Positions 1 to 6,209 of a stretch of DNA of 6,209 bases are shown in pieces. The first letter of the stretch is position 1. Each line of letters opens with the position of its first letter. The stretch comes from Acidobacteriota bacterium. GTDB lineage: Bacteria > Acidobacteriota > Holophagae > Thermotomaculales > Thermotomaculaceae. The DNA lies in contig JALWHA010000352.1 of the NCBI GenBank assembly GCA_027038695.1, positions 1 through 6,209 on the forward strand, given 5' to 3'. Below the pieces are notes generated by a model. It was not told the origin of the DNA, did not search any database, and saw only the letters and a program-made list of their open reading frames with translations. A program made the translations under genes and the position numbers.

Positions 1-1
1 A

Positions 2-883
2 ACCTTTGAAGGACATAAAGATTCGGTTTTTTCCGTCTCTTTCAGCCCTGATGGGAAATACATTGCTTCAGGAAGTAAAGATAACACAATCAAACTATGG
101 GATACAAAAACAGGTAAGTGTATTAAAACATTTGAAGGGCACAAAGAATCGGTTAATTCCGTCTCCTTCAGTCCTGACGGAAGGTATATTGCTTCAGGAA
201 GTGGGGATAAGACAATCAAACTATGGGATGTAAAAACGGGAAAATGTGTCGAAACTCTTGAAGAACATAAAGATTCGGTTTATTCCGTCTCCTTCAATCC
301 TGGCGGAAGGTATATTGCTTCAGGAAGTTATGATAGAACAATCAAACTATGGGATGTGAAGACAGGAGAGTGCATTAAAACACTTGAAGGACATGAAAAT
401 TGGGTTTATTCCGTCTCCTTCAATCCTGGCGGAAGGTATATTGCTTCGGGAAGTAGAGATAACACAATCAAACTATGGGATGTGAAGACAGGTAAATGTA
501 TTAGAACACTTGAAGGACATAAAAATTCGGTTCTTTCCGTCTCCTTCAGCCCTGACGGAAGGTATATCGCTTCAGGAGGTAGAGATAACACAATCAAACT
601 ATGGGATGTGAAGACAGGTAAATGTATTAGAACACTTGAAGGACATAAAAATTCGGTTTTTTCCGTCTCCTTCAGCCCTGACGGAAGGTATATCGCTTCA
701 GGAAGTGTAGATAGAACAATCAAACTATGGGATGTGAAAACCGGAGAATGTGTTAGAACATTTAAAGGACATAAAGATTCAGTTCCTTCCGTCTCCTTCA
801 GCCCTGATGGAAGGTATATTCTTTCGGGAAGTTATGATGGGACTGTCAGGCTATGGAATGTAAATACAGGCAGAGAGGTTGAG
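2..883 (+). repeat. Seven tandem 126-bp WD40-coding repeats
   Basis: Exactly periodic units start at 2, 128, 254, 380, 506, 632 and 758, each 126 bp (42 codons) with no insertion or deletion. Most of each unit is shared at the DNA level, including synonymous positions. Protein differences concentrate at unit position 10 (F, N, Y, Y, L, F, P), 26 (K, G, Y, R, R, V, Y) and 28 (N, K, R, N, N, R, G), with smaller variation at 6-8. Units 3 and 4 share the NPGG turn variant, while the others have SPDG. The array may extend left of the window. The low divergence also keeps other frames open across the array, giving spurious ORFs. Confidence 0.95.
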
Positions 884-1066
884 CAACTTGTTTATTTCAA
901 CGACGGCGAATGGGTAATTATCACATCAAAAGGCTATTACACCTGCTCAAAAAACGGGGAAAAGCACATAAACTTTGTTATTGACAACAAACCCTATCCC
1001 ACTGAGCTCTTCCATCCTATTTTATATAGGGAAAGCCTGAACATCCTGAACCCCGACTTTAAATAA
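2..1066 (+). CDS. WD40 beta-propeller protein with caspase-associated-type C-terminal tail, 5' end missing
   Basis: The frame is open from base 2 to a TAA at 1064-1066 (354 residues), so the true start lies to the left of the window; the first internal ATG at 356 falls inside a blade and is not a credible start. Residues 1-294 are seven back-to-back 42-residue WD40 units, each with the GH pair at unit positions 4-5, an SPDG or NPGG turn at 15-18 and LWD (LWN in the last unit) at 32-34. Such units fold into a seven-bladed propeller used for protein binding. The last 60 residues (about 295-354) contain GEWVIITSKGYY, then a SKNGEKHINF-like stretch and a YRESL end. From memory, this resembles the tail found after WD40 repeats in bacterial proteins that also carry a caspase-like (peptidase C14) domain. 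No protease domain follows the tail here, so any effector domain would be N-terminal and unseen. No signal peptide or membrane segment is visible in this part. The gene converges on cysN. The WD40 call is very sure; the biological role is unknown. Confidence 0.95.
   Translation, partial: TFEGHKDSVFSVSFSPDGKYIASGSKDNTIKLWDTKTGKCIKTFEGHKESVNSVSFSPDGRYIASGSGDKTIKLWDVKTGKCVETLEEHKDSVYSVSFNPGGRYIASGSYDRTIKLWDVKTGECIKTLEGHENWVYSVSFNPGGRYIASGSRDNTIKLWDVKTGKCIRTLEGHKNSVLSVSFSPDGRYIASGGRDNTIKLWDVKTGKCIRTLEGHKNSVFSVSFSPDGRYIASGSVDRTIKLWDVKTGECVRTFKGHKDSVPSVSFSPDGRYILSGSYDGTVRLWNVNTGREVEQLVYFNDGEWVIITSKGYYTCSKNGEKHINFVIDNKPYPTELFHPILYRESLNILNPDFK
453..703 (+). repeat. Near-perfect tandem duplication inside the WD40 array
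   Basis: Bases 453-577 and 579-703 (offset 126) differ at a single position, C at 533 versus T at 659, so 124 of 125 aligned bases agree. The block starts within unit 4 and ends within unit 6, so its edges do not coincide with the GH-to-GH unit borders. This degree of identity, far above that between more distant units, points to recent duplication by unequal crossing-over or to gene conversion. Confidence 0.9.
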
Positions 1067-1162
1067 AAAACATCTAAATTATAGTTTAATAAGCAATAAA
1101 AAGGGTCCCCATTCCCCCTCCCGATTTTTTGTGTCAACCTATATCAGGACGGGACAGCACAC
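1067..1162. other. Convergent intergenic spacer between the WD40 gene and cysN
   Basis: The spacer separates the 3' ends of two genes that face each other. I looked for a terminator. On the plus strand a 4-bp stem (AGGG 1102-1105 with CCCT 1116-1119) lies a few bases before a T6 run at 1125-1130. A 5-bp inverted repeat (TCCCG 1119-1123, CGGGA 1150-1154) has a 26-base loop. Neither is a strong intrinsic terminator. On the minus strand, a T6 run follows GGGACCC, which leaves no room for a loop. No gene or RNA is visible. Confidence 0.5.
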
Positions 1163-2629
1163 TTACTCTATTTCGTCTATAGGTTTGCACCCCCATTCAG
1201 GGTAATGCTCTCTTATAAATTTATTTAAGGCTACTTCACTTTCGGTATATATCCTTTTTTTCTTTCTCCTGGTGGACTCCCCTACAATCATTCCCGCGGC
1301 AACGGTATTGTTTGTCAACCTGTCAATTAAAATAAACGAACCGGTACTTTTATTCTCTTCGTACAGGTCAAAGGCAACTTCTTCCACAAGGTCAACCTGT
1401 ACCCTTGCAATATCGTTTAATTCTAAAGATTTGGTTTCTATTTTTTCCCAGGTATTTACGTCTTTTTTGAATAAAATCCTGCTAACGATTGCGGTTGTTT
1501 CTTTTGTATATAATTTTATTATGTACTCCCTGTTTTTGAGGGGCTCTTCGTCCATCCATACAAGCATAGCCTCAAAAGAGTCGTTAAATTTAGGTTGTTT
1601 TTCTCCATCTTTAACAATCAAATCTCCTCTGCTTATATCAATGTCGTCTTCAAGAAGCAAGGTAACGGACAGGGGGACATAGGCTTTTTTTATAATTTTA
1701 TGATGTCCCGGGTTTGAGGAGTCAACGTTATTTAAAGGGGGAATAATTGATTTAACCTTTGTTTTTATCATAGATGGAAAAACAATTATGCCGTCCCCTT
1801 CCCTGATAACGCCGCTTGCAATATTGCCGCAATACCCTCTAAAATCCTGATTCGGCCTGTTGATATATTGAACGGGAAACCTGAAATCCACATCGTGCCT
1901 TAAAGCGGAATTGATAACTTTGACGGTGTTTAAGTACTCCAAAATAGGTCTGCCTTTGTACCACGGCATATTTTCAGATATTTCAACAATATTGTCTCCT
2001 TTTAAAGCACTAATGGGGATAAAATCAATGTTAACCTCAAAATGTTTAAAGGGAAGGGAAAACTTTAACTGCTTAAACATCATTCGGTAATCTTTTACAA
2101 TACCCTCAAACACATCTTTAGAGTAATCTACCAGATCCATTTTGTTAACCGCCACAAGAATATTCCTTATCCCTAAAAGACAAATTAAAAATGAATGCCT
2201 TTTGGTCTGGGTTAAAACACCGTTTTTTGCATCTATTAGAATAACCGCTAAATCCGCGGTACTTGCTCCGGTTACCATATTTCTGGTGTACTGCTCGTGT
2301 CCCGGGGTATCGGCTATAATAAATTTTCTTTTTTCAGAGGAAAAATACCTGTAAGCGACATCTATGGTAATCCCCTGCTCCCTTTCAGCCTGCAATCCGT
2401 CAACGAGAAGGGAAAAATCAATCTCATCGTCAGTTCTTTTATATTTTTTCTCAGCCTTTAAAGCCGTTAAATGGTCTTCAAAAACCATTTTTGTTTCATA
2501 AAGCAGCCTGCCTATCAAGGTGCTCTTACCGTCGTCCACACTGCCGCAGGCGATAAACCTCAACAACTCCTTTTCCTCATGCTGCTTCAAGTAAGCCAAT
2601 ATATTTTCTTTAATCAATTGCGCAGTCAT
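1163..2629 (-). CDS. cysN: Sulfate adenylyltransferase (ATP sulfurylase) GTPase subunit CysN
   Basis: This is the 488-residue regulatory GTPase subunit of ATP sulfurylase. With CysD it makes APS from ATP and sulfate in the cytoplasm, coupling the unfavourable reaction to GTP hydrolysis. The translation-factor GTPase motifs are intact: P-loop GSVDDGKST at 29-37, switch region with EREQGITID at 82-90, DTPGH at 107-111, NKMD at 162-165 and SALKGDN at 207-213. The family stretch RFPVQYINRPNQDFRGY is at 250-266, followed by the two EF-Tu-like beta-barrel domains and a typical C-terminus (ALNKFIREHYPEWG). The length matches stand-alone CysN (about 475 residues in E. coli); there is no fused APS kinase (CysC) domain as in NodQ-type proteins. 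The ATG has an AGGAG at 2636-2640, 6 bases upstream. The gene follows cysD by 45 bases, surely in one transcription unit. Identification is secure; whether its APS feeds assimilation or sulfation cannot be told here. Confidence 0.97.
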   Translation of the reverse strand: MTAQLIKENILAYLKQHEEKELLRFIACGSVDDGKSTLIGRLLYETKMVFEDHLTALKAEKKYKRTDDEIDFSLLVDGLQAEREQGITIDVAYRYFSSEKRKFIIADTPGHEQYTRNMVTGASTADLAVILIDAKNGVLTQTKRHSFLICLLGIRNILVAVNKMDLVDYSKDVFEGIVKDYRMMFKQLKFSLPFKHFEVNIDFIPISALKGDNIVEISENMPWYKGRPILEYLNTVKVINSALRHDVDFRFPVQYINRPNQDFRGYCGNIASGVIREGDGIIVFPSMIKTKVKSIIPPLNNVDSSNPGHHKIIKKAYVPLSVTLLLEDDIDISRGDLIVKDGEKQPKFNDSFEAMLVWMDEEPLKNREYIIKLYTKETTAIVSRILFKKDVNTWEKIETKSLELNDIARVQVDLVEEVAFDLYEENKSTGSFILIDRLTNNTVAAGMIVGESTRRKKKRIYTESEVALNKFIREHYPEWGCKPIDEIE

Positions 2630-2674
2630 AAAAAACTCCTAAAAAGCGATATAACAGCCGCTACTCAATGCCCA

Positions 2675-3586
2675 CTAAAAATATCCCTCTATCTTTTTCT
2701 TTTCCATGCTGCCTACCTGGTCAAAATCAATAAGCCTTCCCTGACGCTCGGAATGCTTCGCCAGAAGCATCTCTTGAATAATATCGGGCAAAGTGGCGGC
2801 TTTTGATTCTATTGCCCCGGTTAACGGATAGCACCCGAGAGTTCTAAACCTTACCCACTTTTTAAAGGCTTTTTTTCTCAAATTCTCAGGCACCCTTTCG
2901 TCGTCCACCAAAATAAGGGTGTTCTCATACTCCGTCACAAGCCTTTCTTTAGCAAAGTAAAGGGGGACAACCGGGATATTCTCAAGGTAAATGTAAAGCC
3001 AGATATCAAGTTCAGTCCAATTGCTTAATGGGAATACCCTTACGCTTTCCCCTCTGTCTATGTGAGAGTTGTATAAATTCCACAATTCAGGCCTTTGTCT
3101 TTTCGGGTTCCACCTATGGTTATTGTCTCTGAAAGAAAATATCCTTTCCTTTGCCCTTGATTTCTCCTCGTCTCTCCTTGCTCCCCCTATAACCGCATCG
3201 TAGCCGCCTTCGTTTAAAGCCTTTTTTAAAGCCTGTATTTTCATTATATTCGTGTAAATCTTGCTTCCGTGAACAAAGGGGTTGATATTCATTTCAATTC
3301 CTTCGGGATTTGTGTATACGATCAGATTTATCCCTAACTGCTCGGCCATTTTGTCCCTGAATTCTATCATTTCTCTGAATTTCCACGTTGTGTCTATGTG
3401 CAACAAAGGAAACGGCGGCTTTGCGGGATAAAAAGCCTTCATTGCAAGATGCAACATTACCGAACTATCCTTGCCTATACTGTACATCATTACCGGATTG
3501 TTAAAATTAGCGACAACCTCCCGCAAAATATAAATACTTTCAGACTCTAACTGTTTCAGATGAGAAATGTTTTCATTTTTACACAT
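2675..3586 (-). CDS. cysD: Sulfate adenylyltransferase catalytic subunit CysD
   Basis: This 303-residue protein is the catalytic subunit of heteromeric ATP sulfurylase, which adenylates sulfate to APS with CysN as its GTPase partner. It belongs to the PP-loop ATP pyrophosphatase family: the loop SIGKDSS is at 36-42. The family signature GGARRDEEKSRAKERIFSFR lies at 134-153, followed by WNPKRQRPELWNLYN (159-173) and FPLSNWTELDIW (185-196). The conserved C-terminal half has the RFRTLGCYPLTGA stretch at 247-258 and ends in EGYF, as in most CysD proteins. The length is the family norm (302 in E. coli). The ATG is preceded by only a short GGGG core (3591-3594 on the opposite strand), a weaker ribosome site than those of its neighbours. 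The gene starts 46 bases after wbaP ends and is followed 45 bases later by cysN, which supports cotranscription of all three genes. Confidence 0.97.
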   Translation of the reverse strand: MCKNENISHLKQLESESIYILREVVANFNNPVMMYSIGKDSSVMLHLAMKAFYPAKPPFPLLHIDTTWKFREMIEFRDKMAEQLGINLIVYTNPEGIEMNINPFVHGSKIYTNIMKIQALKKALNEGGYDAVIGGARRDEEKSRAKERIFSFRDNNHRWNPKRQRPELWNLYNSHIDRGESVRVFPLSNWTELDIWLYIYLENIPVVPLYFAKERLVTEYENTLILVDDERVPENLRKKAFKKWVRFRTLGCYPLTGAIESKAATLPDIIQEMLLAKHSERQGRLIDFDQVGSMEKKKIEGYF

Positions 3587-3632
3587 AGATCCCCGTAAAG
3601 TTTTTATTAAAAATCATTCCAGTAAAAATACT

Positions 3633-5066
3633 TTAGTAAGCACCCTTTCTCTTTAAAACAACTGAAACGGTTTTGAAAAGGATAACGACGTCAAGCCATA
3701 AAGACCAATTTAAAACATACCAGGTATCAAGCCTTACCCTGTTGTCGTAATCTACGTCGTTTCTCCCGCTAATCTGCCATAATCCGGTAATTCCCGGTTT
3801 TACCATATAGTAAAAATCGGCATATTCTTTATAGTATTTTTTTATCTCGTCTTCAATAACCGGCCTCGGGCCAACAAAACTCATCTCACCCTTTAACACG
3901 TTAAAAATTTGAGGCAACTCGTCAAGAGAGGTCTTTCTTAAAAATTTGCCTATTTTGGTGACTCTGGGGTCGTTTTTCAATTTAAAGTAAGTCTCCCATT
4001 CTTTTCTTGCATTCTCATCTTCCCTTAAAATCTTTTCAAGCCTTTCTTTGGCGTCTTTATACATGGTCCTGAATTTGTAAATCATTATTTTTTTACCGTT
4101 TTTCCCCTCCCTTTTATGACTAAAAAATATAGGCCCCTCTGAAGTCAACTTTATAAGCGTACCTATTATCAAAATTATCGGAAGCAAAAAGGGAGTTGAT
4201 AGAATCGCTAAAATCAAATCAAACAGGTTTTTAAAGAATTTATTCCTCAAATACCTTAAATTATTGTTAATCTTCAAAAGAAACATCTGCTCGTCAAACA
4301 GGTGGTATAACTCGGCGTTAGATGTGGAAACCCTTTTCATTTTAGGAACAAGGTAGAGTTTTCTAACCAATTTTTGAACATTAGAAGCCAAATTTTCCAA
4401 TTCTTCCTCTTTTAAAAACGGCAAGGCTATAACAGCCGCATCGGCATTCTTTGCGGGAAGCACTTTGGAAAAATCCTCAATTTTACCTAATATGTTATAC
4501 CTGGTTCCGTTAACTTTAAACTTTCCTGTTTTATCATTGTCTAAAAAACCTATAATATTAAACCCTAATTCCTTATCGTCCAATAAAGCCTTAGCAATCA
4601 AGCGGCCTGTTTGATTTGCCCCTAAAATCACAATACTGCTTTTAAATAATCCGATCTTAGCAAGAAATACTTTAAAGTAATTCCTTGATAACGGTAAAAT
4701 TCCCACAACAATAGCAAAGTAAAAAAACAAGATTGAACGGGGGAACAATAAATTTTTAGTGAGGTAAATAAGAGCAAAGCTCAACACCACAGTGTAAAAG
4801 GTGCTTACAAAGATCTCCCTTGTTTCATCCCAGAATGACAGGCGTTTTGTGTAAAGACCTTTAACAAGAAAGATAAAAATCAAAAATAAAGCAACCCACC
4901 AAATTCGTAAAAAGTAATTATCTATATCCGGCTTGACAAAAAACAGGCCGTATTTGCCTAAAAATGTTTTGATAATGGTGGCTAACTTTAAAATCAAAAC
5001 ACTGAGAAGCGTATCATGAATTAAAAGTAAAAACACCGCTATATTTTTTCTTAAACCGCTAAACAT
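3633..5066 (-). CDS. wbaP: Undecaprenyl-phosphate sugar-1-phosphate transferase, WbaP type (glycan priming enzyme)
   Basis: This 477-residue membrane protein belongs to the polyisoprenyl-phosphate hexose-1-phosphate transferases, which start O-antigen, capsule or exopolysaccharide units by moving a sugar phosphate from a nucleotide sugar to undecaprenyl phosphate at the inner membrane. Four hydrophobic segments lie near 10-33, 53-71, 84-103 and 109-127. A soluble Rossmann-like middle domain follows, with VILGANQTGRLIAKAL at 146-161. A fifth hydrophobic segment at about 280-305 leads into the catalytic domain: KFRTM at 331-335, DPRVTKIGKFLRKTSLDELPQ at 366-386 with the Asp-Glu pair at 382-383, SFVGPRP at 396-402, and KPGITGLWQISGR at 423-435. 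Length and architecture match WbaP (476 residues in Salmonella). The sugar (galactose, glucose or other) cannot be read from the sequence, so the symbol denotes the family. A strong GAGGGGGG ribosome site precedes the ATG. It is divergent from rmlB and heads a likely operon with cysD and cysN. Confidence 0.92.
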   Translation of the reverse strand: MFSGLRKNIAVFLLLIHDTLLSVLILKLATIIKTFLGKYGLFFVKPDIDNYFLRIWWVALFLIFIFLVKGLYTKRLSFWDETREIFVSTFYTVVLSFALIYLTKNLLFPRSILFFYFAIVVGILPLSRNYFKVFLAKIGLFKSSIVILGANQTGRLIAKALLDDKELGFNIIGFLDNDKTGKFKVNGTRYNILGKIEDFSKVLPAKNADAAVIALPFLKEEELENLASNVQKLVRKLYLVPKMKRVSTSNAELYHLFDEQMFLLKINNNLRYLRNKFFKNLFDLILAILSTPFLLPIILIIGTLIKLTSEGPIFFSHKREGKNGKKIMIYKFRTMYKDAKERLEKILREDENARKEWETYFKLKNDPRVTKIGKFLRKTSLDELPQIFNVLKGEMSFVGPRPVIEDEIKKYYKEYADFYYMVKPGITGLWQISGRNDVDYDNRVRLDTWYVLNWSLWLDVVILFKTVSVVLKRKGAY

Positions 5067-5108
5067 TAACCCCCCTCACACGATGTTTATTAATAACAAA
5101 TTTACTTA

Positions 5109-5137
5109 ATTATGTAAAGCAAAACCGTTATAACCAA
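5109..5137 (-). promoter_or_regulatory. Candidate promoter for wbaP-cysD-cysN
   Basis: Read on the minus strand, a CATAAT -10 element (5109-5114) lies 17 bases from a TTGGTT -35-like element (5132-5137). The -10 matches consensus at five of six positions and the -35 at only three. The predicted leader to the wbaP ATG would be about 35-40 bases. In such A+T-rich DNA chance matches are common, so this is only a candidate. Confidence 0.35.
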
Positions 5138-5141
5138 AGGG

Positions 5142-5173
5142 TTTCACAAAAAAAGAACCTTCAATTTGTGAAA
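5142..5173. promoter_or_regulatory. Perfect 9-bp inverted repeat, possible operator
   Basis: TTTCACAAA at 5142-5150 and TTTGTGAAA at 5165-5173 are exact reverse complements separated by 14 bases. Their centres are 23 bp apart, about two helical turns, which would suit a dimeric DNA-binding protein. It sits just upstream of the candidate wbaP -35 and about 70 bp upstream of the rmlB -35, so it could affect either gene. The regulator is unknown. As a hairpin it would have a 14-base loop and no clean U-run, so it does not look like a terminator. Confidence 0.45.
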
Positions 5174-5243
5174 AAAACCAAATTTTAAAACCGCAAAAAC
5201 CTGCCTCAAAACATGCTTTGTCCCCTGAAACTCACGATATTTA

Positions 5244-5271
5244 TTGACTTTTACAAAAACCACAATAAAAT
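5244..5271 (+). promoter_or_regulatory. Probable sigma70-type promoter for rmlB
   Basis: TTGACT at 5244-5249 and TAAAAT at 5266-5271 each match the -35 and -10 consensus at five of six positions, with a 16-base spacer. Transcription would start near 5278, leaving a leader of about 64 bases before the rmlB ATG. It is the best promoter match in the intergenic region and lies in the expected orientation. Confidence 0.6.
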
Positions 5272-5324
5272 TAATTAAGATTAATAAAAGGCCATGGATA
5301 AGTTTTGAATAATTTAAATGCAAA

Positions 5325-5329
5325 AGGAG
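5325..5329 (+). promoter_or_regulatory. Ribosome binding site that decides the rmlB start
   Basis: AGGAG lies 12 bases before the ATG at 5342, a somewhat long spacing. Another in-frame ATG at 5318, directly after an in-frame TAA (5315-5317), has no purine-rich site in front of it and would place this AGGAG inside the coding region. The 5342 start also puts the nucleotide-binding glycine motif at residues 9-15, as is usual in the family. Confidence 0.7.
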
Positions 5330-5341
5330 TCAAAAAAACTA

Positions 5342-6209
5342 ATGAATAAAAGTATCCTTATTACAGGAGGAGTGGGCTTTATCGGGGCTGAGGTCGCAAA
5401 ACTATCGGTTCAACAGGGATTTAAAACCGTAGTGATTGACAAACTTACCTATGCGGGAGACATGCAAAGGATTAAAGAAGTAAGAGACAATATTGTTTTT
5501 TATCAAACAGATACAACAAACAGAAAAGAAGTGTTTGAGATATTTGAAAAAGAAAAGCCGCACACAGTCTTACATCTTGCAGCGGAGAGCCATGTTGACA
5601 GAAGTATTTTAGACCCGTCTCTGTTTTTAAAAACAAATATAATAGGAACTCAAAATATGCTTGATGCGGCAAAAGAGTTTGAAGTTGAAGTTTTCGTAAA
5701 TATGTCAACTGACGAGGTTTACGGAGAGTTAGGGGAAGACGGAGTGTTCACCGAAACCACTCCCCTAAACCCCAATTCCCCGTATTCCGTGTCAAAAGCA
5801 TCTCAGGATATGCTGGGAAGGGCTTATTTCAGGACATACGGAATGCCGGTTATAACAGTCAGGGCGTCAAATAATTACGGTTATTGGCAGTACCCTGAAA
5901 AATTAGTCCCTGTGGTAATTTTAAAAGCCTATTACAATGAAAAGATACCTGTCTACGGAAAGGGGGAAAACATTAGAGAGTGGCTTTTTGTTACAGACTG
6001 CGCAAAAGGAATTCTGGAAGTGGCAAAAAAGGGCAAAGCCGGGGAAGTTTACAATATAGGAAGCGGGCAGGAGAGGAGAAATATAGAGGTTGTAAAGGCA
6101 ATACTTGACTTAATGGGGAAACCGCACTCTTTAATTGAGTTTGTGAAAGACAGGCCTGGGCATGATTTCAGGTATGCACTTGATTTTTCAAAAATCCAGA
6201 AAGAAACAA
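5342..6209 (+). CDS. rmlB: dTDP-glucose 4,6-dehydratase, 3' end missing
   Basis: The frame is open to the window edge, giving 289 residues of a protein normally about 320-360 long. The enzyme is an NAD-dependent extended short-chain dehydrogenase that turns dTDP-glucose into dTDP-4-keto-6-deoxyglucose, the branch point to dTDP-rhamnose and other deoxysugars. Visible motifs are the NAD-binding GGVGFIG at 9-15, LTYAGD at 35-40, HLAAESHVDRSI at 78-89, the dehydratase triad STDEVYG at 122-128 (T123, D124, E125), YSVSK at 148-152 with the catalytic Tyr and Lys, SNNYGYWQYPEKL at 176-188, REWLFVTDCAKGI at 212-224 and KDRPGHDFRYALD at 269-281. Small departures from common RmlB are Val at 11 (usually Ala) and Tyr at 181 (usually Pro). 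The TDE triad favours a 4,6-dehydratase over a 4-epimerase; a dehydratase with another nucleotide sugar is less likely but not excluded. The gene is divergent from wbaP and probably opens a deoxysugar operon to the right. Confidence 0.9.
   Translation, partial: MNKSILITGGVGFIGAEVAKLSVQQGFKTVVIDKLTYAGDMQRIKEVRDNIVFYQTDTTNRKEVFEIFEKEKPHTVLHLAAESHVDRSILDPSLFLKTNIIGTQNMLDAAKEFEVEVFVNMSTDEVYGELGEDGVFTETTPLNPNSPYSVSKASQDMLGRAYFRTYGMPVITVRASNNYGYWQYPEKLVPVVILKAYYNEKIPVYGKGENIREWLFVTDCAKGILEVAKKGKAGEVYNIGSGQERRNIEVVKAILDLMGKPHSLIEFVKDRPGHDFRYALDFSKIQKET

Larger units (their letters stand above)
5067..5341. other. Divergent intergenic region between wbaP and rmlB
   Basis: This 275-base, very A+T-rich spacer lies between two polysaccharide genes transcribed away from each other. 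It holds a good rightward promoter, a weaker leftward candidate and a perfect inverted repeat, each listed separately. The middle part, about 5180-5240, shows no gene, hairpin or recognised RNA. No JUMPstart element (consensus core GGCGGTAGC) is present. Confidence 0.7.

Noticed and set aside
6..233. Plus-strand ORF of 75 codons in another frame of the WD40 repeats
   Set aside because: It is an out-of-frame reading of the same repeats; the WD40 frame is open through the whole stretch.
406..723. Minus-strand ORF of 105 codons across the WD40 repeats
   Set aside because: It is itself a 42-residue repeat produced by the antisense of the 126-bp units. It has no ribosome site, and the plus-strand WD40 frame explains the sequence fully.
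2..883. CRISPR array or other noncoding tandem repeat
   Set aside because: The 126-bp units are contiguous without spacers, keep one open frame and encode canonical WD40 blades.
1101..1154. Bidirectional intrinsic terminator between the WD40 gene and cysN
   Set aside because: The only stems are 4-5 bp, one with a 26-base loop, too weak to call despite the nearby T6 run.
1272..2806. Plus-strand ORFs at 1272-1682, 2142-2354 and 2471-2806
   Set aside because: They lie antisense to well-conserved cysN and cysD coding sequence and show no family motif.
5142..5173. CRP/FNR-type binding site or intrinsic terminator
   Set aside because: The half-sites are in the opposite order to TGTGA-N6-TCACA with a 14-base spacer, and the loop and lack of a U-run do not fit a terminator.
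5472..5708. Minus-strand ORF of 78 codons inside rmlB
   Set aside because: It is antisense to the conserved catalytic region of rmlB, with no recognisable domain.

Overview
The window is A+T-rich bacterial DNA with lysine-rich proteins, compact gene spacing and AGGAG-type ribosome binding sites. It suggests a Gram-negative-type bacterium that makes a surface polysaccharide on undecaprenyl phosphate. Nothing in the sequence fixes the genus. WD40 proteins of this near-identical-repeat kind occur in several bacterial phyla, so they do not help to place it.

Layout from left to right: (1) 2-1066, plus strand, is the 3' part of a WD40 gene. It has seven in-phase 42-residue blades and then a C-terminal tail related to one seen in bacterial WD40/caspase-like proteins; its start lies outside the window. 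(2) 1067-1162 is a short convergent spacer without a convincing terminator. (3) 5066 down to 1163, minus strand, is a likely operon wbaP-cysD-cysN: a polyprenyl-phosphate sugar-1-phosphate transferase followed by both subunits of ATP sulfurylase, with gaps of 46 and 45 bases. (4) 5067-5341 is a divergent regulatory region with a good sigma70-like promoter facing right, a weaker candidate facing left, and a perfect 9-bp inverted repeat between them. (5) 5342 to the right edge, plus strand, is rmlB, a dTDP-glucose 4,6-dehydratase, cut off by the window end.

How the genes may work together: WbaP would load the first sugar-1-phosphate onto undecaprenyl phosphate, RmlB would make the 4-keto-6-deoxy nucleotide sugar that leads to rhamnose and similar sugars, and CysDN would make adenosine 5'-phosphosulfate (APS). 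CysDN placed directly behind WbaP allows the idea of a sulfated glycan. The APS kinase and sulfotransferase this would require are not in the window, so it remains a hypothesis, and ordinary sulfate assimilation explains cysDN equally well. The right edge probably leads into a polysaccharide locus.

No clearly new system is visible. The most unusual feature is the WD40 array: neighbouring units are almost identical in DNA and the differences fall at a few fixed blade positions, as in repeat proteins that diversify by recombination.
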